From contig NZ_ATWL01000002.1 in assembly GCF_000421225.1 (NCBI RefSeq), positions 337,593 through 401,592 of the forward strand: 64,000 nt of DNA, given 5' to 3'. Made by a program: the position numbers and the translations under genes. This document shows, one piece after another, positions 1 to 9,169 of the stretch; the first letter of the stretch is position 1; the number at the start of each line of letters is the position of its first letter. The stretch is from Ruania albidiflava DSM 18029. GTDB lineage: Bacteria; Actinomycetota; Actinomycetes; Actinomycetales; Beutenbergiaceae. Below the pieces are notes generated by a model. That model saw nothing but the letters and a program-made list of their open reading frames with translations. It was not told where the DNA came from and searched no databases.

Positions 1-52
1 GTACGGTAGTAGCACAGCAATCGACGTTGGCACCCGAGAGGAGGGACGCACC

Positions 53-364
53 ATGGTGGTACTGAGGCGCGAGATCGGTGACGTCCTTCGTGGCGCCCGC
101 CAAGGCCAGGGCCGCACGTTGCGTGAGGTCTCCTCGGCGGCACGGGTGTCCCTCGGCTACCTGTCCGAGGTGGAGCGCGGGCAGAAGGAGGCCTCCTCGG
201 AGCTGCTCTCCTCGATCTGCACCGCGCTGAGCATCCCGATGTCCGTGGTCCTCCGGGAGGTCTCCGACCGGGTCGCCATCGCTGAAGGTGTGGCCATCCC
301 GGACACCATCCCGGCGGACTTCATCAGCCAGTTCGGCCGCGACGAGGACCTCGCCGCCGTCTGA
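53..364 (+). CDS. clgR: XRE-family regulator, ClgR-like
   Basis: This 103-residue protein is one XRE-type helix-turn-helix domain (about residues 6-65; [19 protein letters not shown] is the recognition-helix region) with a short acidic tail. Actinobacterial ClgR proteins have this size and sequence and activate clp protease and other proteostasis genes. Its place at the head of a cluster that leads to recA and recX matches the usual clgR-DUF3046-recA-recX neighbourhood. The ATG has a strong ribosome site (GAGGAGGGA, 38-46). Only 52 bases lie upstream, so neither its promoter nor a neighbouring cinA can be judged. It converges on nei2 with 6 bases between the stops, and no terminator fits there. 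Confidence 0.88.
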   Translation: MVVLRREIGDVLRGARQGQGRTLREVSSAARVSLGYLSEVERGQKEASSELLSSICTALSIPMSVVLREVSDRVAIAEGVAIPDTIPADFISQFGRDEDLAAV

Positions 365-370
365 CCTGGC

Positions 371-1162
371 TCAGTCCGGCTGGCAGGCCGGGCAGTGGAA
401 CGCCGGTCGTTCCTTACCGGGCGGGCCGATCGGCGCGACCGCGATCGGGTGCCCGCACCGCGGACAAGCGAGCTGGTCGCGACCGTGCACATGCGTGGTC
501 CGTTCCCGGCTGCCGGTGGCGGTGAGCACCGGCGCGTCCGCGGACCGGTGCATCAGCGCAGCCGCGGTGGCATACACCGCCCGCAGGTCGGGCACCTGGT
601 GGACCTGGCGCCACGGGCTGATCCGGTGCCGCCAGAGCGTCTCAGCCAGGTAGATGGTGCCGATCCCGGCGGCCACGGTCTGGTCCAGCAGCACCTCACC
701 CACGCTCCGCCCGCGCTGCCGGGCGGCGTTCGCGGCCGCCAGGTCCAGTGCCGCCTCCAGCTCGTCCCCTCGGGCCATGAGGTTCGGCCCGAGTCGGGCG
801 AGCAACAGCTCCTCCTCCGCGGTGCGCAGCACGGTGAGCATGCCGAGCTGCTCGCCCACGCAGGTCCACGCCGGAGTGGCCAGCACTGCCCGCACCGTGG
901 GTCGGCGCAGGAGCTCCGGTGGTGTGCGGGTGCGCCGGGCCCGCCACACGCCGTCCATCCGCATGTGCGTGTGCAAGGTACGGCCGTCGTCGAACCGGGT
1001 GAGCAGGTGCTTGCCGTAGCTGATGCTGCCCAGGTGTACCCGACCGACGAAGCTCACTCCGCCCGCTCCAGGCCAGCGCAGCTCGGAACGCACCAGCTCC
1101 TCCCGGCCCAGGCTGCGGTCCAGCAGCCGCGCCAGCCGGGCCAGCACATCACCCTCCGGCAC
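371..1162 (-). CDS. nei2: Fpg/Nei-family DNA glycosylase/AP lyase (Nei2-like)
   Basis: A 263-residue base-excision repair enzyme. After Met removal it begins PEGD; Pro2 is the Schiff-base nucleophile and Glu3 the acid of the Fpg/Nei family. The C-terminus has a zinc finger with Cys233, Cys236, Cys257 and Cys260. Such enzymes excise oxidised bases and cut the abasic site. It starts with GTG three bases after the lhr stop codon, so it is the second gene of an lhr-nei2 operon, the pairing also found in Mycobacterium tuberculosis (Rv3296-Rv3297). The Nei2 label rests on that pairing and on the PEGD start; the exact lesion preference cannot be read. Confidence 0.9.
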   Translation of the reverse strand: MPEGDVLARLARLLDRSLGREELVRSELRWPGAGGVSFVGRVHLGSISYGKHLLTRFDDGRTLHTHMRMDGVWRARRTRTPPELLRRPTVRAVLATPAWTCVGEQLGMLTVLRTAEEELLLARLGPNLMARGDELEAALDLAAANAARQRGRSVGEVLLDQTVAAGIGTIYLAETLWRHRISPWRQVHQVPDLRAVYATAAALMHRSADAPVLTATGSRERTTHVHGRDQLACPRCGHPIAVAPIGPPGKERPAFHCPACQPD

Positions 1163-1165
1163 GCC

Positions 1166-4100
1166 TCACCGCCTCGGGATCCGCAGTCCGCCGGGTGTGG
1201 CGATGAAGCCAGCCGCCTGCAGTGCCTTCGCAGTGGCGGAAGTGCTGCCCAGCGCGCGCTGCCCGTCTACCCGCACCACGGTGAACCGACCCAGCGCTCC
1301 GGAGGTGGCCACCGCCACCAGCTCCGTGCTCGCCTGGGCGAGCAGGTCGGTCTCGGTCTGGAACGTCAGCACCGACCGGGCTCCGCGCTCCAGGTACAGC
1401 ACCAGCTGGCCGTCCACGAGGACCACGCTGGCACCCACCTTTCGCCCCGGACGGTGCTTGCTGGTCTCCTCGGCAAGCGTGATCGGCTCCGGCCAGGGCA
1501 GCGCCGCCCCGTACGGGTTCGCCGGGTCGGTGGCGGCCAGCAGCAGCGCACCGGTACCGGCCGGGTCACTGCTCCGCAGCCGGTCCACGGCCTCCGGCAG
1601 GGCAAACTGCGCCCCGCCCAGCCCCTCCACGAAGTAGCCGCGGCGCACCTGACCGGTCTCTTCCAGCTGCCCGAGCACCCGGTAGGCGGTACCGAACCCG
1701 CCGGGCAGCCGGTCGGCGGCACTACCCCGGGTGACCAGCCCGTCCCGGTCGATCAGCGCCAGTGCCGCCACCGTCGCCCGGCGAGAGGCCTCGGACCGCC
1801 GGCCCACCAGCGACCAGCGACCCAACGCCTGCTCCGGCACAGCCCGAGGCCCGCGCGCCGACCCGGCCGCGCTGGCACCGGTGCCGCCGAGGGCCCCCGC
1901 GGCGCCGACCACCGGCGTGGCCAGCCCTGCCTGCCGTAGCGCCAGCGCCCGCAACGACCGCCCCCGGGGCCGGGCCCGCGTGCGGGCGCTGGTGCCGGGC
2001 CGCGGACGGGCACCCAGCCGGGCCCGCAGCGGCGTCAGCGTGTCATTGGTCACCAGCCCTGCCCAGGCGACCTCCCACAGCGCTGAGAGCACCTCCTCGC
2101 TGGTAGGTGCGCCGTCGGGCAGCACCTCCGCCACCCCGGCCGCCAGGCCGGGGAAGAACATCCCACCCGCGCCGGCGAGCACCTGCAGCACGGCCGCAGC
2201 TACCGGCCCGGCCGCCTCCTCGGGGTCCGGTGCCAGGTCGGCCACCGCCTCGGCCGGCAGCAGCGCCACCAGGCCGTCGTTGCCCGGCCCGCCACCGGCG
2301 CCGACCCAGACCACCTCCCCGGAGCTGGTCAGCTCGTCCAGCATCTCTGGGGTGTAGTCCCGCACCCGCGCCGGCAGCACCGACGACTCCCAGGCCGAGG
2401 CCGCCACCGGGGTCCCGGCGAGCTGGTCGACCACGGCCAGCACTCCGTCCACCCCGTGCAGGGCACGTACCTGGTGCCAGCGCGGCAGGTACACGGCCAG
2501 CTGCTCGGCCGGCACCGCTTCCACCTCCGCACGGAGCGTGGCCAGCGAGCGGCGCCGGATGCGGCGCAGCACGTCCGCATCGCAGAAGTCTGGCCCGGGC
2601 AGCGCCGCAGTGGTCGCCGTGTGCGCCTCGGCCGGGCGGAGCGTGCCGCTGGCCAGCAGCCCGCGGGTCACCAGGCGTTCCAGCACCGGCGCGACCGCCG
2701 CGGCCCCCAGACCATAGTGGTCGGCCAGCTGCTGGGCGCGGAACGGGCCGTGGCTGCGGGCGTACCGCAGCACCAGGTCGGCCAGCGCCTCGGGTGCCGG
2801 TGCCAGCAGATCCTCGGGCAGCCCCGGCGGCAGCGCCATGCCCAGCCCGTCGCGCAGCCGTGCCGCGTCCTCCACCACCGCCCACCGGTCCTCGCGCGCC
2901 ACCCGCACGCTGACCACCCGCCGCGCTGCGGCGAGCTGCTCCAGCCAGGCCGGTACCGGCGCGGCGTCCGCGGCCCGCTCGGCCAGCCCACTGGTGGTGA
3001 TCGGCCCGAGCCGGCGGACCAGGTCGGCCAGCTGGTCGGCGCTGGTGGCCCGGTAGGCGTCGGTGCGCAGGGACACCTCCGCCTCCACCGAGGCCAGCGC
3101 CCCGGCATCCAGGAGATCGGCCACGTCCGCACCTTCACCGAGCAGGTCGGCGATCAGGCCGGCATCCAGGGTGAGCGCTGCTGCCCGCCGCTCGGCCAAC
3201 GGGGTGTCCTCTCCGTAGAGGAACTGGGCCACGTATCCGAACAGCAGCGACTGCGCGAACGGTGAGGGGCGGTTGGTGCGCACCTCCACCACCTGGACCT
3301 CGCGGGCGCGCACCCGGCGCATCAGATCCGCCAGCGCCCCGGTGTCGAAGTCGTCCTGCAGGCACTCCCGAACCGCCTCCAGCATCACCGGGAACTCCGG
3401 GTGCTCTGCGGCCACCGCGAGCAGCTGGGCGGCGCGCTGGCGCTGCTGCCACAGCGGCTGGCGTTGGTCTGGGCGGCGCCGGGGGAGGAGCAGAGAGCGG
3501 GCGGCGGCCTCCCGGAACCGGGCGGCGAAGTGCGGGGAAGAGGACAGTGCAGCCATCACCTCCGCGTCGATCCGGTCCGCGTCGAGCAGCAGGTCTTCCA
3601 GCGGCAGCTCGGTATCGGCGCCGGGGGTGAGCAGGTCGTCGGTGGTCAGCGGCCCGAACGGGTCGGCCATCGCCGCCCCGGCGTCGGTGTCCGGCAGGCG
3701 CAGCACGATCCCGTCGTCGGAGTGCATCGCGGCCACGTCCATGCCGAACCGCTCCCGCAGCCGGGCCGACAGCACCAGCGCCCACGGGGCGTGCACCTTC
3801 GCCCCGTACGGGGAGTGGATCACCACCCGCCAGTCGCCGAGCTCGTCCCGGAACCGTTCCACCACGAGAGACCGGTCGCCGGGCAGCCGCCCGGTGGCCT
3901 CCTGCTGCTCGCGCAGGTAGGCGAGCAGGTTGTCCCGCGCCCAGTCGTCCAGCCCCCAGTCGGCTACGGCGCCGGGGTCGAAGTCAGCATCCGCGACCGA
4001 GCGCACCATCGCCCCGATCGCCTCGCCCAGCTCGGCCGGCCGGCCGGGCGCATCGCCCTTCCAGAACGGCAGCCGGCCGGGCAGCCCGGGTGCGGGGGAG

Positions 4101-5956
4101 ACCAGCACGCGCTCGGGGGTGATGTCCTCGATGCGCCAGGTGGAGGAGCCGAGGGTGAACGTGTCGCCCGCCCGGGACTCGTACACCATCTCCTCGTCCA
4201 GCTCACCGACCCGCTTGCCGCCACGGGCGGTGGACTCGGTGCCGACCACGTACACCCCGTACATGCCGCGGTCCGGGATGGTGCCGCCGCTGACCGTGGC
4301 CAGCAGTCGCGCACCGCGCCGCCCGGTGAGGGTGCCGGCCACCCGGTCCCAGGTGATCCGTGGCCGCAGCTCGGCGAACTCCTCGCTGGGATACCGCCCG
4401 GAAAGCATGTCCAGCACTGCGGTCAGCAGCCGGTCGGTCAGCGTGGTGAAGGGGGCGGCGCGGCGCACCAGAGCACTCAGGTCATCCACCTGCCAGTCGT
4501 CGACGGCGCACATCGCCACGATCTGCTGCGCCAGCACGTCCAGGGGGTTCGTCGGTGTGCGCGTGGCCTCGATCAGGCCCAGCCGGGCGCGGGCGGAGGT
4601 GGTGGCGGCAGCGAGCAGGTCGCCGCGGTGCGTGGGCAGCACCACGCCGTGGGAGAGCGCCCCCACCTGGTGGCTGGCCCGGCCGATCCGCTGCAGCGCA
4701 CTGGCCACCGAGGGCGGCGACCCTACCTGCACCACCAGGTCCACCGCACCCATGTCGATGCCCAGCTCCAGGGAGGAGGTGGCCACCACCGCCGGCAGGG
4801 TGCCGTTCTTGAGTGCGGTCTCGGTGGCGGTGCGCTCGTCCCGGCTCATCGAGCCGTGGTGCGGGCGGGCGATCACCTCAGCTCCCGGCTGCTCGCCCAC
4901 GCCCAGGGACGTGCCGGACTGTGCCGGCACCTCCGCCGCCCAGGCCGAGCCCGGGTCGAGGTCACCGCCGGTGCCCAGCTGCCGGGCGTGGGCCTCGTTG
5001 ATCCGCGCGGCGAGCCGCTCCGCACCGCGTCGGGAGTTGGCGAACACGATCGTGGCGGAGTGGCTGGTGATCTCCGCAGTCACCCGGTCGGTCACGTGCG
5101 ACCAGATCGAGCCGGCCCCGTTCTCCGGGGGAGCGGCACCCTGCGCCGGTGCCGACCCGGCGATGTCGCTCAGGTCCGGGACCGGCACCACTACGTCGAT
5201 GTGCAGCTGTGGCCCAGCTGCGGTGTCCGGTTGCACGATCCGTGTGTCCCGGCCGCCCTCGGCCGGGGTGCGCGCACCGGTCAGGTAGGCGGCGACCGCC
5301 TCCGGCGGACGCACGGTGGCGGACAACCCGATCCGTTGCGCCGGGGTCTCGAGCAGCGCGTCCAGCCGCTCCAGGGACAGTGCCAGGTGCGCACCGCGCT
5401 TGTTCCCGGCCAGAGCGTGCACCTCGTCCACGATCACCTGCTCCACCCCGCGCAACCCCTCCTGAGCACCGGAGGTGAGCATGAGGAACAGCGACTCCGG
5501 GGTGGTGATCAGGATGTCCGGTGGCCTGGTGGCGAAGGAGCGTCGCTCGGCGGCCGGGGTGTCCCCGGTGCGCACCCCGACCTGCACGTCCCGCACCGTG
5601 GTGCCGGTCTGCGCTGCGGCCCGCCCGACCCCGACCAGCGGGGAGCGCAGGTTGCGCTGCACGTCCGCGGCGAGTGCCTTCAGTGGCGAGATGTACAGCA
5701 CCCGGCAGCGCCGGGGGCGCTCGGTCGGCTCGGGACCGGTGAGCAGGTGGTCCAGCGCCCACAGGAACGCTGCGAGCGTCTTGCCGGAACCGGTCGGGGC
5801 GACCACCAGGGTGTGCTCCCCGGAGGAGATTGCCTGCCACGCGCCCGCCTGGGCCGCGGTGGGGGCGGCGAAGGCGTTGGTGAACCAGGACCGCGTGGGC
5901 GCGCTGAAGGCCGCCAGCGCCTCTGCGGAGTCCGGTGTCGGGGCCACGAGCGCCAT
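1166..5956 (-). CDS. lhr: ATP-dependent DNA helicase Lhr (superfamily 2)
   Basis: A 1596-residue helicase. The N-terminal third is the SF2 motor: Walker A APTGSGKT at residues 53-60, a DEVH Walker B near residue 170, and later a C-terminal motor motif (QRIGRASHQ). It continues through a Lhr-core and winged-helix region into a long C-terminal domain, the architecture and length of actinobacterial Lhr (about 1500 residues). Lhr translocates 3' to 5' on single-stranded DNA and is tied to DNA repair. The reading frame extends 33 codons further upstream, but the ATG at 5956 gives the family N-terminus and avoids overlap with the divergent DUF3046 gene. It is transcribed with nei2. Confidence 0.93.
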   Translation of the reverse strand: MALVAPTPDSAEALAAFSAPTRSWFTNAFAAPTAAQAGAWQAISSGEHTLVVAPTGSGKTLAAFLWALDHLLTGPEPTERPRRCRVLYISPLKALAADVQRNLRSPLVGVGRAAAQTGTTVRDVQVGVRTGDTPAAERRSFATRPPDILITTPESLFLMLTSGAQEGLRGVEQVIVDEVHALAGNKRGAHLALSLERLDALLETPAQRIGLSATVRPPEAVAAYLTGARTPAEGGRDTRIVQPDTAAGPQLHIDVVVPVPDLSDIAGSAPAQGAAPPENGAGSIWSHVTDRVTAEITSHSATIVFANSRRGAERLAARINEAHARQLGTGGDLDPGSAWAAEVPAQSGTSLGVGEQPGAEVIARPHHGSMSRDERTATETALKNGTLPAVVATSSLELGIDMGAVDLVVQVGSPPSVASALQRIGRASHQVGALSHGVVLPTHRGDLLAAATTSARARLGLIEATRTPTNPLDVLAQQIVAMCAVDDWQVDDLSALVRRAAPFTTLTDRLLTAVLDMLSGRYPSEEFAELRPRITWDRVAGTLTGRRGARLLATVSGGTIPDRGMYGVYVVGTESTARGGKRVGELDEEMVYESRAGDTFTLGSSTWRIEDITPERVLVSPAPGLPGRLPFWKGDAPGRPAELGEAIGAMVRSVADADFDPGAVADWGLDDWARDNLLAYLREQQEATGRLPGDRSLVVERFRDELGDWRVVIHSPYGAKVHAPWALVLSARLRERFGMDVAAMHSDDGIVLRLPDTDAGAAMADPFGPLTTDDLLTPGADTELPLEDLLLDADRIDAEVMAALSSSPHFAARFREAAARSLLLPRRRPDQRQPLWQQRQRAAQLLAVAAEHPEFPVMLEAVRECLQDDFDTGALADLMRRVRAREVQVVEVRTNRPSPFAQSLLFGYVAQFLYGEDTPLAERRAAALTLDAGLIADLLGEGADVADLLDAGALASVEAEVSLRTDAYRATSADQLADLVRRLGPITTSGLAERAADAAPVPAWLEQLAAARRVVSVRVAREDRWAVVEDAARLRDGLGMALPPGLPEDLLAPAPEALADLVLRYARSHGPFRAQQLADHYGLGAAAVAPVLERLVTRGLLASGTLRPAEAHTATTAALPGPDFCDADVLRRIRRRSLATLRAEVEAVPAEQLAVYLPRWHQVRALHGVDGVLAVVDQLAGTPVAASAWESSVLPARVRDYTPEMLDELTSSGEVVWVGAGGGPGNDGLVALLPAEAVADLAPDPEEAAGPVAAAVLQVLAGAGGMFFPGLAAGVAEVLPDGAPTSEEVLSALWEVAWAGLVTNDTLTPLRARLGARPRPGTSARTRARPRGRSLRALALRQAGLATPVVGAAGALGGTGASAAGSARGPRAVPEQALGRWSLVGRRSEASRRATVAALALIDRDGLVTRGSAADRLPGGFGTAYRVLGQLEETGQVRRGYFVEGLGGAQFALPEAVDRLRSSDPAGTGALLLAATDPANPYGAALPWPEPITLAEETSKHRPGRKVGASVVLVDGQLVLYLERGARSVLTFQTETDLLAQASTELVAVATSGALGRFTVVRVDGQRALGSTSATAKALQAAGFIATPGGLRIPRR

Positions 5957-6004
5957 TGTGCCCCGTGGCACTGACAGCGCGGCGGTGCTGTCCGTGCCGG
6001 CGAT

Positions 6005-6010
6005 TACGCT
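6005..6010 (+). promoter_or_regulatory. Candidate -10 box, leaderless DUF3046 gene
   Basis: TACGCT ends 7 bases before the GTG at 6018, with no Shine-Dalgarno sequence between. This fits transcription beginning at the start codon. Confidence 0.4.
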
Positions 6011-6017
6011 GGATGCT

Positions 6018-6242
6018 GTGAAGCACTCGGAGTTCCAGCAGGCGATGCGAGACACGTTCGGCGCCTACGCCTCCTCCCTGGCCGAGGACATGGTGCTTGC
6101 GCCGCTCGGTAGTCGCACCGCGAACCAGGCGCTCGCGGACGGTGAGCCGCCCGGTGTGGTGTGGGAGGCGATCTGCACGGTGAACGAGCTTGGTGACGAG
6201 ATCCGCTGGCGGCACCGTCGGGCGCACCATGCCAAGAAGTAG
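6018..6242 (+). CDS. DUF3046 family protein
   Basis: A 74-residue protein starting KHSEFQQAMRDTFG after a GTG and ending in a basic WRHRRAHHAKK tail, matching the small actinobacterial DUF3046 family that usually lies just before recA. Its function is unknown. It is divergent from lhr with a 61-base gap. There is no ribosome site; a TACGCT box 7 bases ahead suggests a leaderless transcript. In this genome an ABC exporter separates it from recA. The longer frame upstream is a shadow of lhr. Confidence 0.85.
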   Translation: MKHSEFQQAMRDTFGAYASSLAEDMVLAPLGSRTANQALADGEPPGVVWEAICTVNELGDEIRWRHRRAHHAKK

Positions 6243-6305
6243 CAGCTGCCCGGACCGTCCGGCGCCGGCAGTGGTCCGCGGGAGCGACCAGCACGGCCAC
6301 GATGT

Positions 6306-6311
6306 TAGATT
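6306..6311 (+). promoter_or_regulatory. Candidate -10 box, leaderless ABC exporter operon
   Basis: TAGATT ends 6 bases before the ATG at 6318; no ribosome site is present. The spacing places the transcription start on or next to the start codon. Confidence 0.45.
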
Positions 6312-6317
6312 GCTAGC

Positions 6318-7238
6318 ATGGCGTTGATCGAGGCGGCTGGGCTGCGCAAGGCGTTCGGGGACTTCGTGGCCGTCGACGGCATCGACCTGCAGATCTCCGC
6401 AGGGGAGTCCTTCGGCTTCCTCGGCCCGAACGGGGCCGGGAAGACCTCCACGATGCGGATGATCGGCTGCACGTCGCCGGTGGGTGGCGGCACGCTGCGG
6501 GTGCTCGGCATGGACCCGACCACCCAGGCCGCCCAGATCAAGGCTCGGCTCGGGGTCGTACCGCAGCAGGACGCGCTGGACGAAGAGCTCACCGTCGCCC
6601 AGAACCTCGCCGTGTTCGGCCGCTACTTCGGCATCTCCCGCGCCGAGCTGTACCGCAAGTCCGGTCCGCTGCTGCAGTTCGCCCAGCTCACCGAGAAGGC
6701 CGGCGCCAAGGTGGACACCCTCTCCGGCGGGATGAAGCGCCGGCTGACCATCGCCCGGGCGCTGATCAACGACCCGAGCATCCTGCTCCTGGACGAGCCG
6801 ACCACCGGGCTGGACCCGCAGGCCCGGCACATCCTCTGGGACCGGCTGTTCCGGCTGAAGCGCGAGGGCGTCACCCTCGTGCTGACCATCCACTACATGG
6901 ACGAGGCCGAACAGCTCTGCGACCGGCTCGTGGTGATGGACCACGGCCGGATCGTGGCGCACGGCTCCCCGCGGGAGCTGATCCGCACCTACGCCTCTCG
7001 GGAGGTGCTCGAGGTGCGCTTCGACGTGCCCGACCACGCCCAGAAGGCCGCCGACGTGGACGGCCTCGCGGACCGGGTGGAGGTGCTCGCCGACCGGCTG
7101 CTGCTCTACACCCACGACGGTGACGCCGCCCTGGACGCGCTCACCGACCGGGGCGTGCACCCGCAGTCCACGCTGGTGCGCCGCGCCTCCCTGGAGGACG
7201 TGTTCCTGCGCCTGACCGGCCGGAGCCTGGTCGAATGA
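6318..7238 (+). CDS. ABC-2 exporter ATP-binding protein
   Basis: A 306-residue ATPase of the NodI/DrrA type. It has Walker A GPNGAGKT (36-43), the signature LSGGMKRR near residue 136, Walker B LLLDEPTTG and a switch His (TIHYMDEAE). The extra C-terminal segment of about 80 residues is usual for drug and polysaccharide exporters of this class. It overlaps the first permease by ATGA, so the three genes form one export operon. The substrate cannot be inferred from the sequence. Confidence 0.93.
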   Translation: MALIEAAGLRKAFGDFVAVDGIDLQISAGESFGFLGPNGAGKTSTMRMIGCTSPVGGGTLRVLGMDPTTQAAQIKARLGVVPQQDALDEELTVAQNLAVFGRYFGISRAELYRKSGPLLQFAQLTEKAGAKVDTLSGGMKRRLTIARALINDPSILLLDEPTTGLDPQARHILWDRLFRLKREGVTLVLTIHYMDEAEQLCDRLVVMDHGRIVAHGSPRELIRTYASREVLEVRFDVPDHAQKAADVDGLADRVEVLADRLLLYTHDGDAALDALTDRGVHPQSTLVRRASLEDVFLRLTGRSLVE

Positions 7239-8080
7239 GCGCCCCGGCGACCACCCGCGAAGGTGACGTGCGCACCCGGGCGGGCTCCGCCGTCGGCGGT
7301 GGTTGGCGCTCGGTGACCGCCTACTGGCTGACTCTCTACCGACGGATCTGGAAGTCCACCGTGATCTCCTCGGTGCTCGCCCCGCTGCTGTACCTGGCCG
7401 GGATGGGTTACGGGCTCGGTGCGATCATCGACGCACCGGGACGGACCGCCGTCCCGGGCGTGGCCTATGTGGGGTTCGTGGCCACCGGCCTGGTCGCCGC
7501 GCAGACGATGATGACCTCGGTGGCGGAGACCACCTACAACGTGTTCGGCGCGATCAAGTGGCAGCGCACCTACCACGCGATGCTCGCCAGCCCGCTGCGG
7601 GTGGTGGACCTGGTCCGCGGGCACGTGGCGTACCTGGCGCTGCGGCTGCTGATGGTCTCCACCGCGTTCGCCCTGGTGGCCCTCGCGCTCGGTGCGATGC
7701 GCGGCCCCGCAGCGCTGCTGACCATCCCGATCGCCGTGCTCGGCGGTCTGGCCTTCGGGCTGCCGGTGTACGCCTACACCGCCGGCACCGCCAGCGACGA
7801 AGGCTTCAACATGCTGAACCGGTTCGTGATCATGCCGCTGTTCCTGTTCTCCGGCACGTTCTTCCCGATCAGCCAGCTGCCGCAGGTGCTGGAGTGGCTC
7901 GCCTGGGCCTCACCGCTCACGCACGCGATCACCCTCACCCGCGCCGTGGGCCTTGGCTCGCCCGCTCCGCTGCCGGTGGAAGGCTGGCAAGCGGCGCTGC
8001 ACCTGGCCTACCTGCTCGCCTGGGCGATCGGCGGGTACGTGTTCGGCGTGCGCCGCCTGCGGCGTCGGATGGTGGTCTGA
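7235..8080 (+). CDS. ABC-2 exporter permease 1
   Basis: A 281-residue membrane protein with a short hydrophilic N-terminus and about six hydrophobic segments (first near residues 40-65). It carries the FLFSGTFFP region typical of NodJ/DrrB-type ABC-2 permeases. Translation is coupled to the ATPase by a 4-base overlap, and the next gene begins one base after its stop. It probably pairs with permease 2 as a heterodimer. Confidence 0.9.
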   Translation: MSAPATTREGDVRTRAGSAVGGGWRSVTAYWLTLYRRIWKSTVISSVLAPLLYLAGMGYGLGAIIDAPGRTAVPGVAYVGFVATGLVAAQTMMTSVAETTYNVFGAIKWQRTYHAMLASPLRVVDLVRGHVAYLALRLLMVSTAFALVALALGAMRGPAALLTIPIAVLGGLAFGLPVYAYTAGTASDEGFNMLNRFVIMPLFLFSGTFFPISQLPQVLEWLAWASPLTHAITLTRAVGLGSPAPLPVEGWQAALHLAYLLAWAIGGYVFGVRRLRRRMVV

Positions 8081-8081
8081 G

Positions 8082-8894
8082 ATGAGTATGACGGCGCAGC
8101 CCACCCGGCGTATGCCCCTTCCGTTCCCGATCGCCTTCCGTGCCTCGGGCGCACTCGTGGAACGCAACTTCGCGGCCGCGCGGTCCTACTGGCGCACGTT
8201 CGTCTCCGGCTTCTTCGAGCCGGTGTTCTACCTGTTCGCGATGGGCGTGGGCATCGGCGCGCTGGTCGGGGACATCCAGGTCGATGGCCGGGCGATCCCG
8301 TACGCGGTGTTCGTGGCCCCGGCGATGATGGCCACCTCGGCGATGAACGGCGCCATCTACGACTCCACCGCGAACGTGTTCGGCAAGCTGAAGAACTCCA
8401 AGCTGTACGAGTCCGTGCTGGCCACCCCGCTGCAGCCCGCCGAGGTCGCGGCCGGGGAGATCGCCTGGGCGCTGCTGCGCGGGCTGGTGTACTCCTGCGC
8501 GTTCCTGCTGGTGGCCGCAGTGGCCGGGTTCGTGCAGTCCTGGTGGGCGCTGCTGGCCATCGGCGTGTGCACCCTGATCGGGCTGGCGTTCGCCTCCCTG
8601 GGGATGGCCGCTACCACGTTCATGCGCACCTGGAACGACATGGACTACGTGCAGCTGGCGATCCTGCCGATGTTCCTGTTCTCCGCCACCTTCTACCCGC
8701 TGGACGCCTACCCTCCCGTGCTGCAGGGGGTGGTGCAGGCCACGCCGCTCTACCACGGGGTGGCGCTGGTGCGGGCGCTGATGATGGGCGAGCTGGGCTG
8801 GGGGCTGCTGCTGCACGTGGGCTACCTGCTGGCGCTGAGCGCGTTCGGGCTGTGGGCCACCACCAGGAGGATCACCCGGCTGCTGATGACCTGA
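8082..8894 (+). CDS. ABC-2 exporter permease 2
   Basis: A 270-residue permease similar in layout to the gene before it: a soluble N-terminus, about six membrane segments and the FLFSATFYPLDAYP region that matches the FFP motif of permease 1. The ATG at 8082 is one base after the upstream stop; the frame is open further upstream but that stretch is permease 1 read in another frame. With two permeases and one ATPase the exporter is likely a heterodimeric membrane channel with a homodimeric motor. Confidence 0.9.
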   Translation: MSMTAQPTRRMPLPFPIAFRASGALVERNFAAARSYWRTFVSGFFEPVFYLFAMGVGIGALVGDIQVDGRAIPYAVFVAPAMMATSAMNGAIYDSTANVFGKLKNSKLYESVLATPLQPAEVAAGEIAWALLRGLVYSCAFLLVAAVAGFVQSWWALLAIGVCTLIGLAFASLGMAATTFMRTWNDMDYVQLAILPMFLFSATFYPLDAYPPVLQGVVQATPLYHGVALVRALMMGELGWGLLLHVGYLLALSAFGLWATTRRITRLLMT

Positions 8895-8967
8895 GGCGAG
8901 GCAGCACCGGTGGACCGCCTGCGCGGTCCGCTCGCTCCCGGCGTGTCGGTACAAGCGTCCCAGGGCT

Positions 8968-8981
8968 AGAACGCGTGTTCG
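8968..8981 (+). promoter_or_regulatory. LexA (SOS) box of recA
   Basis: AGAACgcgtGTTCG differs at one base from the actinobacterial/Bacillus-type LexA box CGAACnnnnGTTCG. It lies 188 bases before the recA start codon in the only intergenic gap upstream. The same half-site AGAAC recurs in the dinB box at 36109. Confidence 0.8.
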
Positions 8982-9169
8982 GGTACTGTGGAGACAGCGC
9001 GAGGACGGGTGCGCTCATCCACAGATCGTGGCTGGGTGCGCCCGGATGTCGGTGGTCGGACATAGCCTCCGTGTCAGGTTGCCGCCCGGAGAGGGCGGGT
9101 CCCTGAAGAGACCAGCCCCAGTCCGCAGGTGGCGGCTCGACCGTCCGAGAACGAAGTGAAGGTGACACC

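Noticed and set aside
3401..5974. 857-residue plus-strand open frame opposite lhr
   Set aside because: It is the antisense shadow of a real helicase gene in GC-rich DNA, with no domain, ribosome site or family match.
4962..7160. Long minus-strand frame spanning lhr start, DUF3046 and the ABC ATPase
   Set aside because: It crosses three recognised genes and has a low-complexity His/Gly/Val/Arg composition typical of antisense frames.
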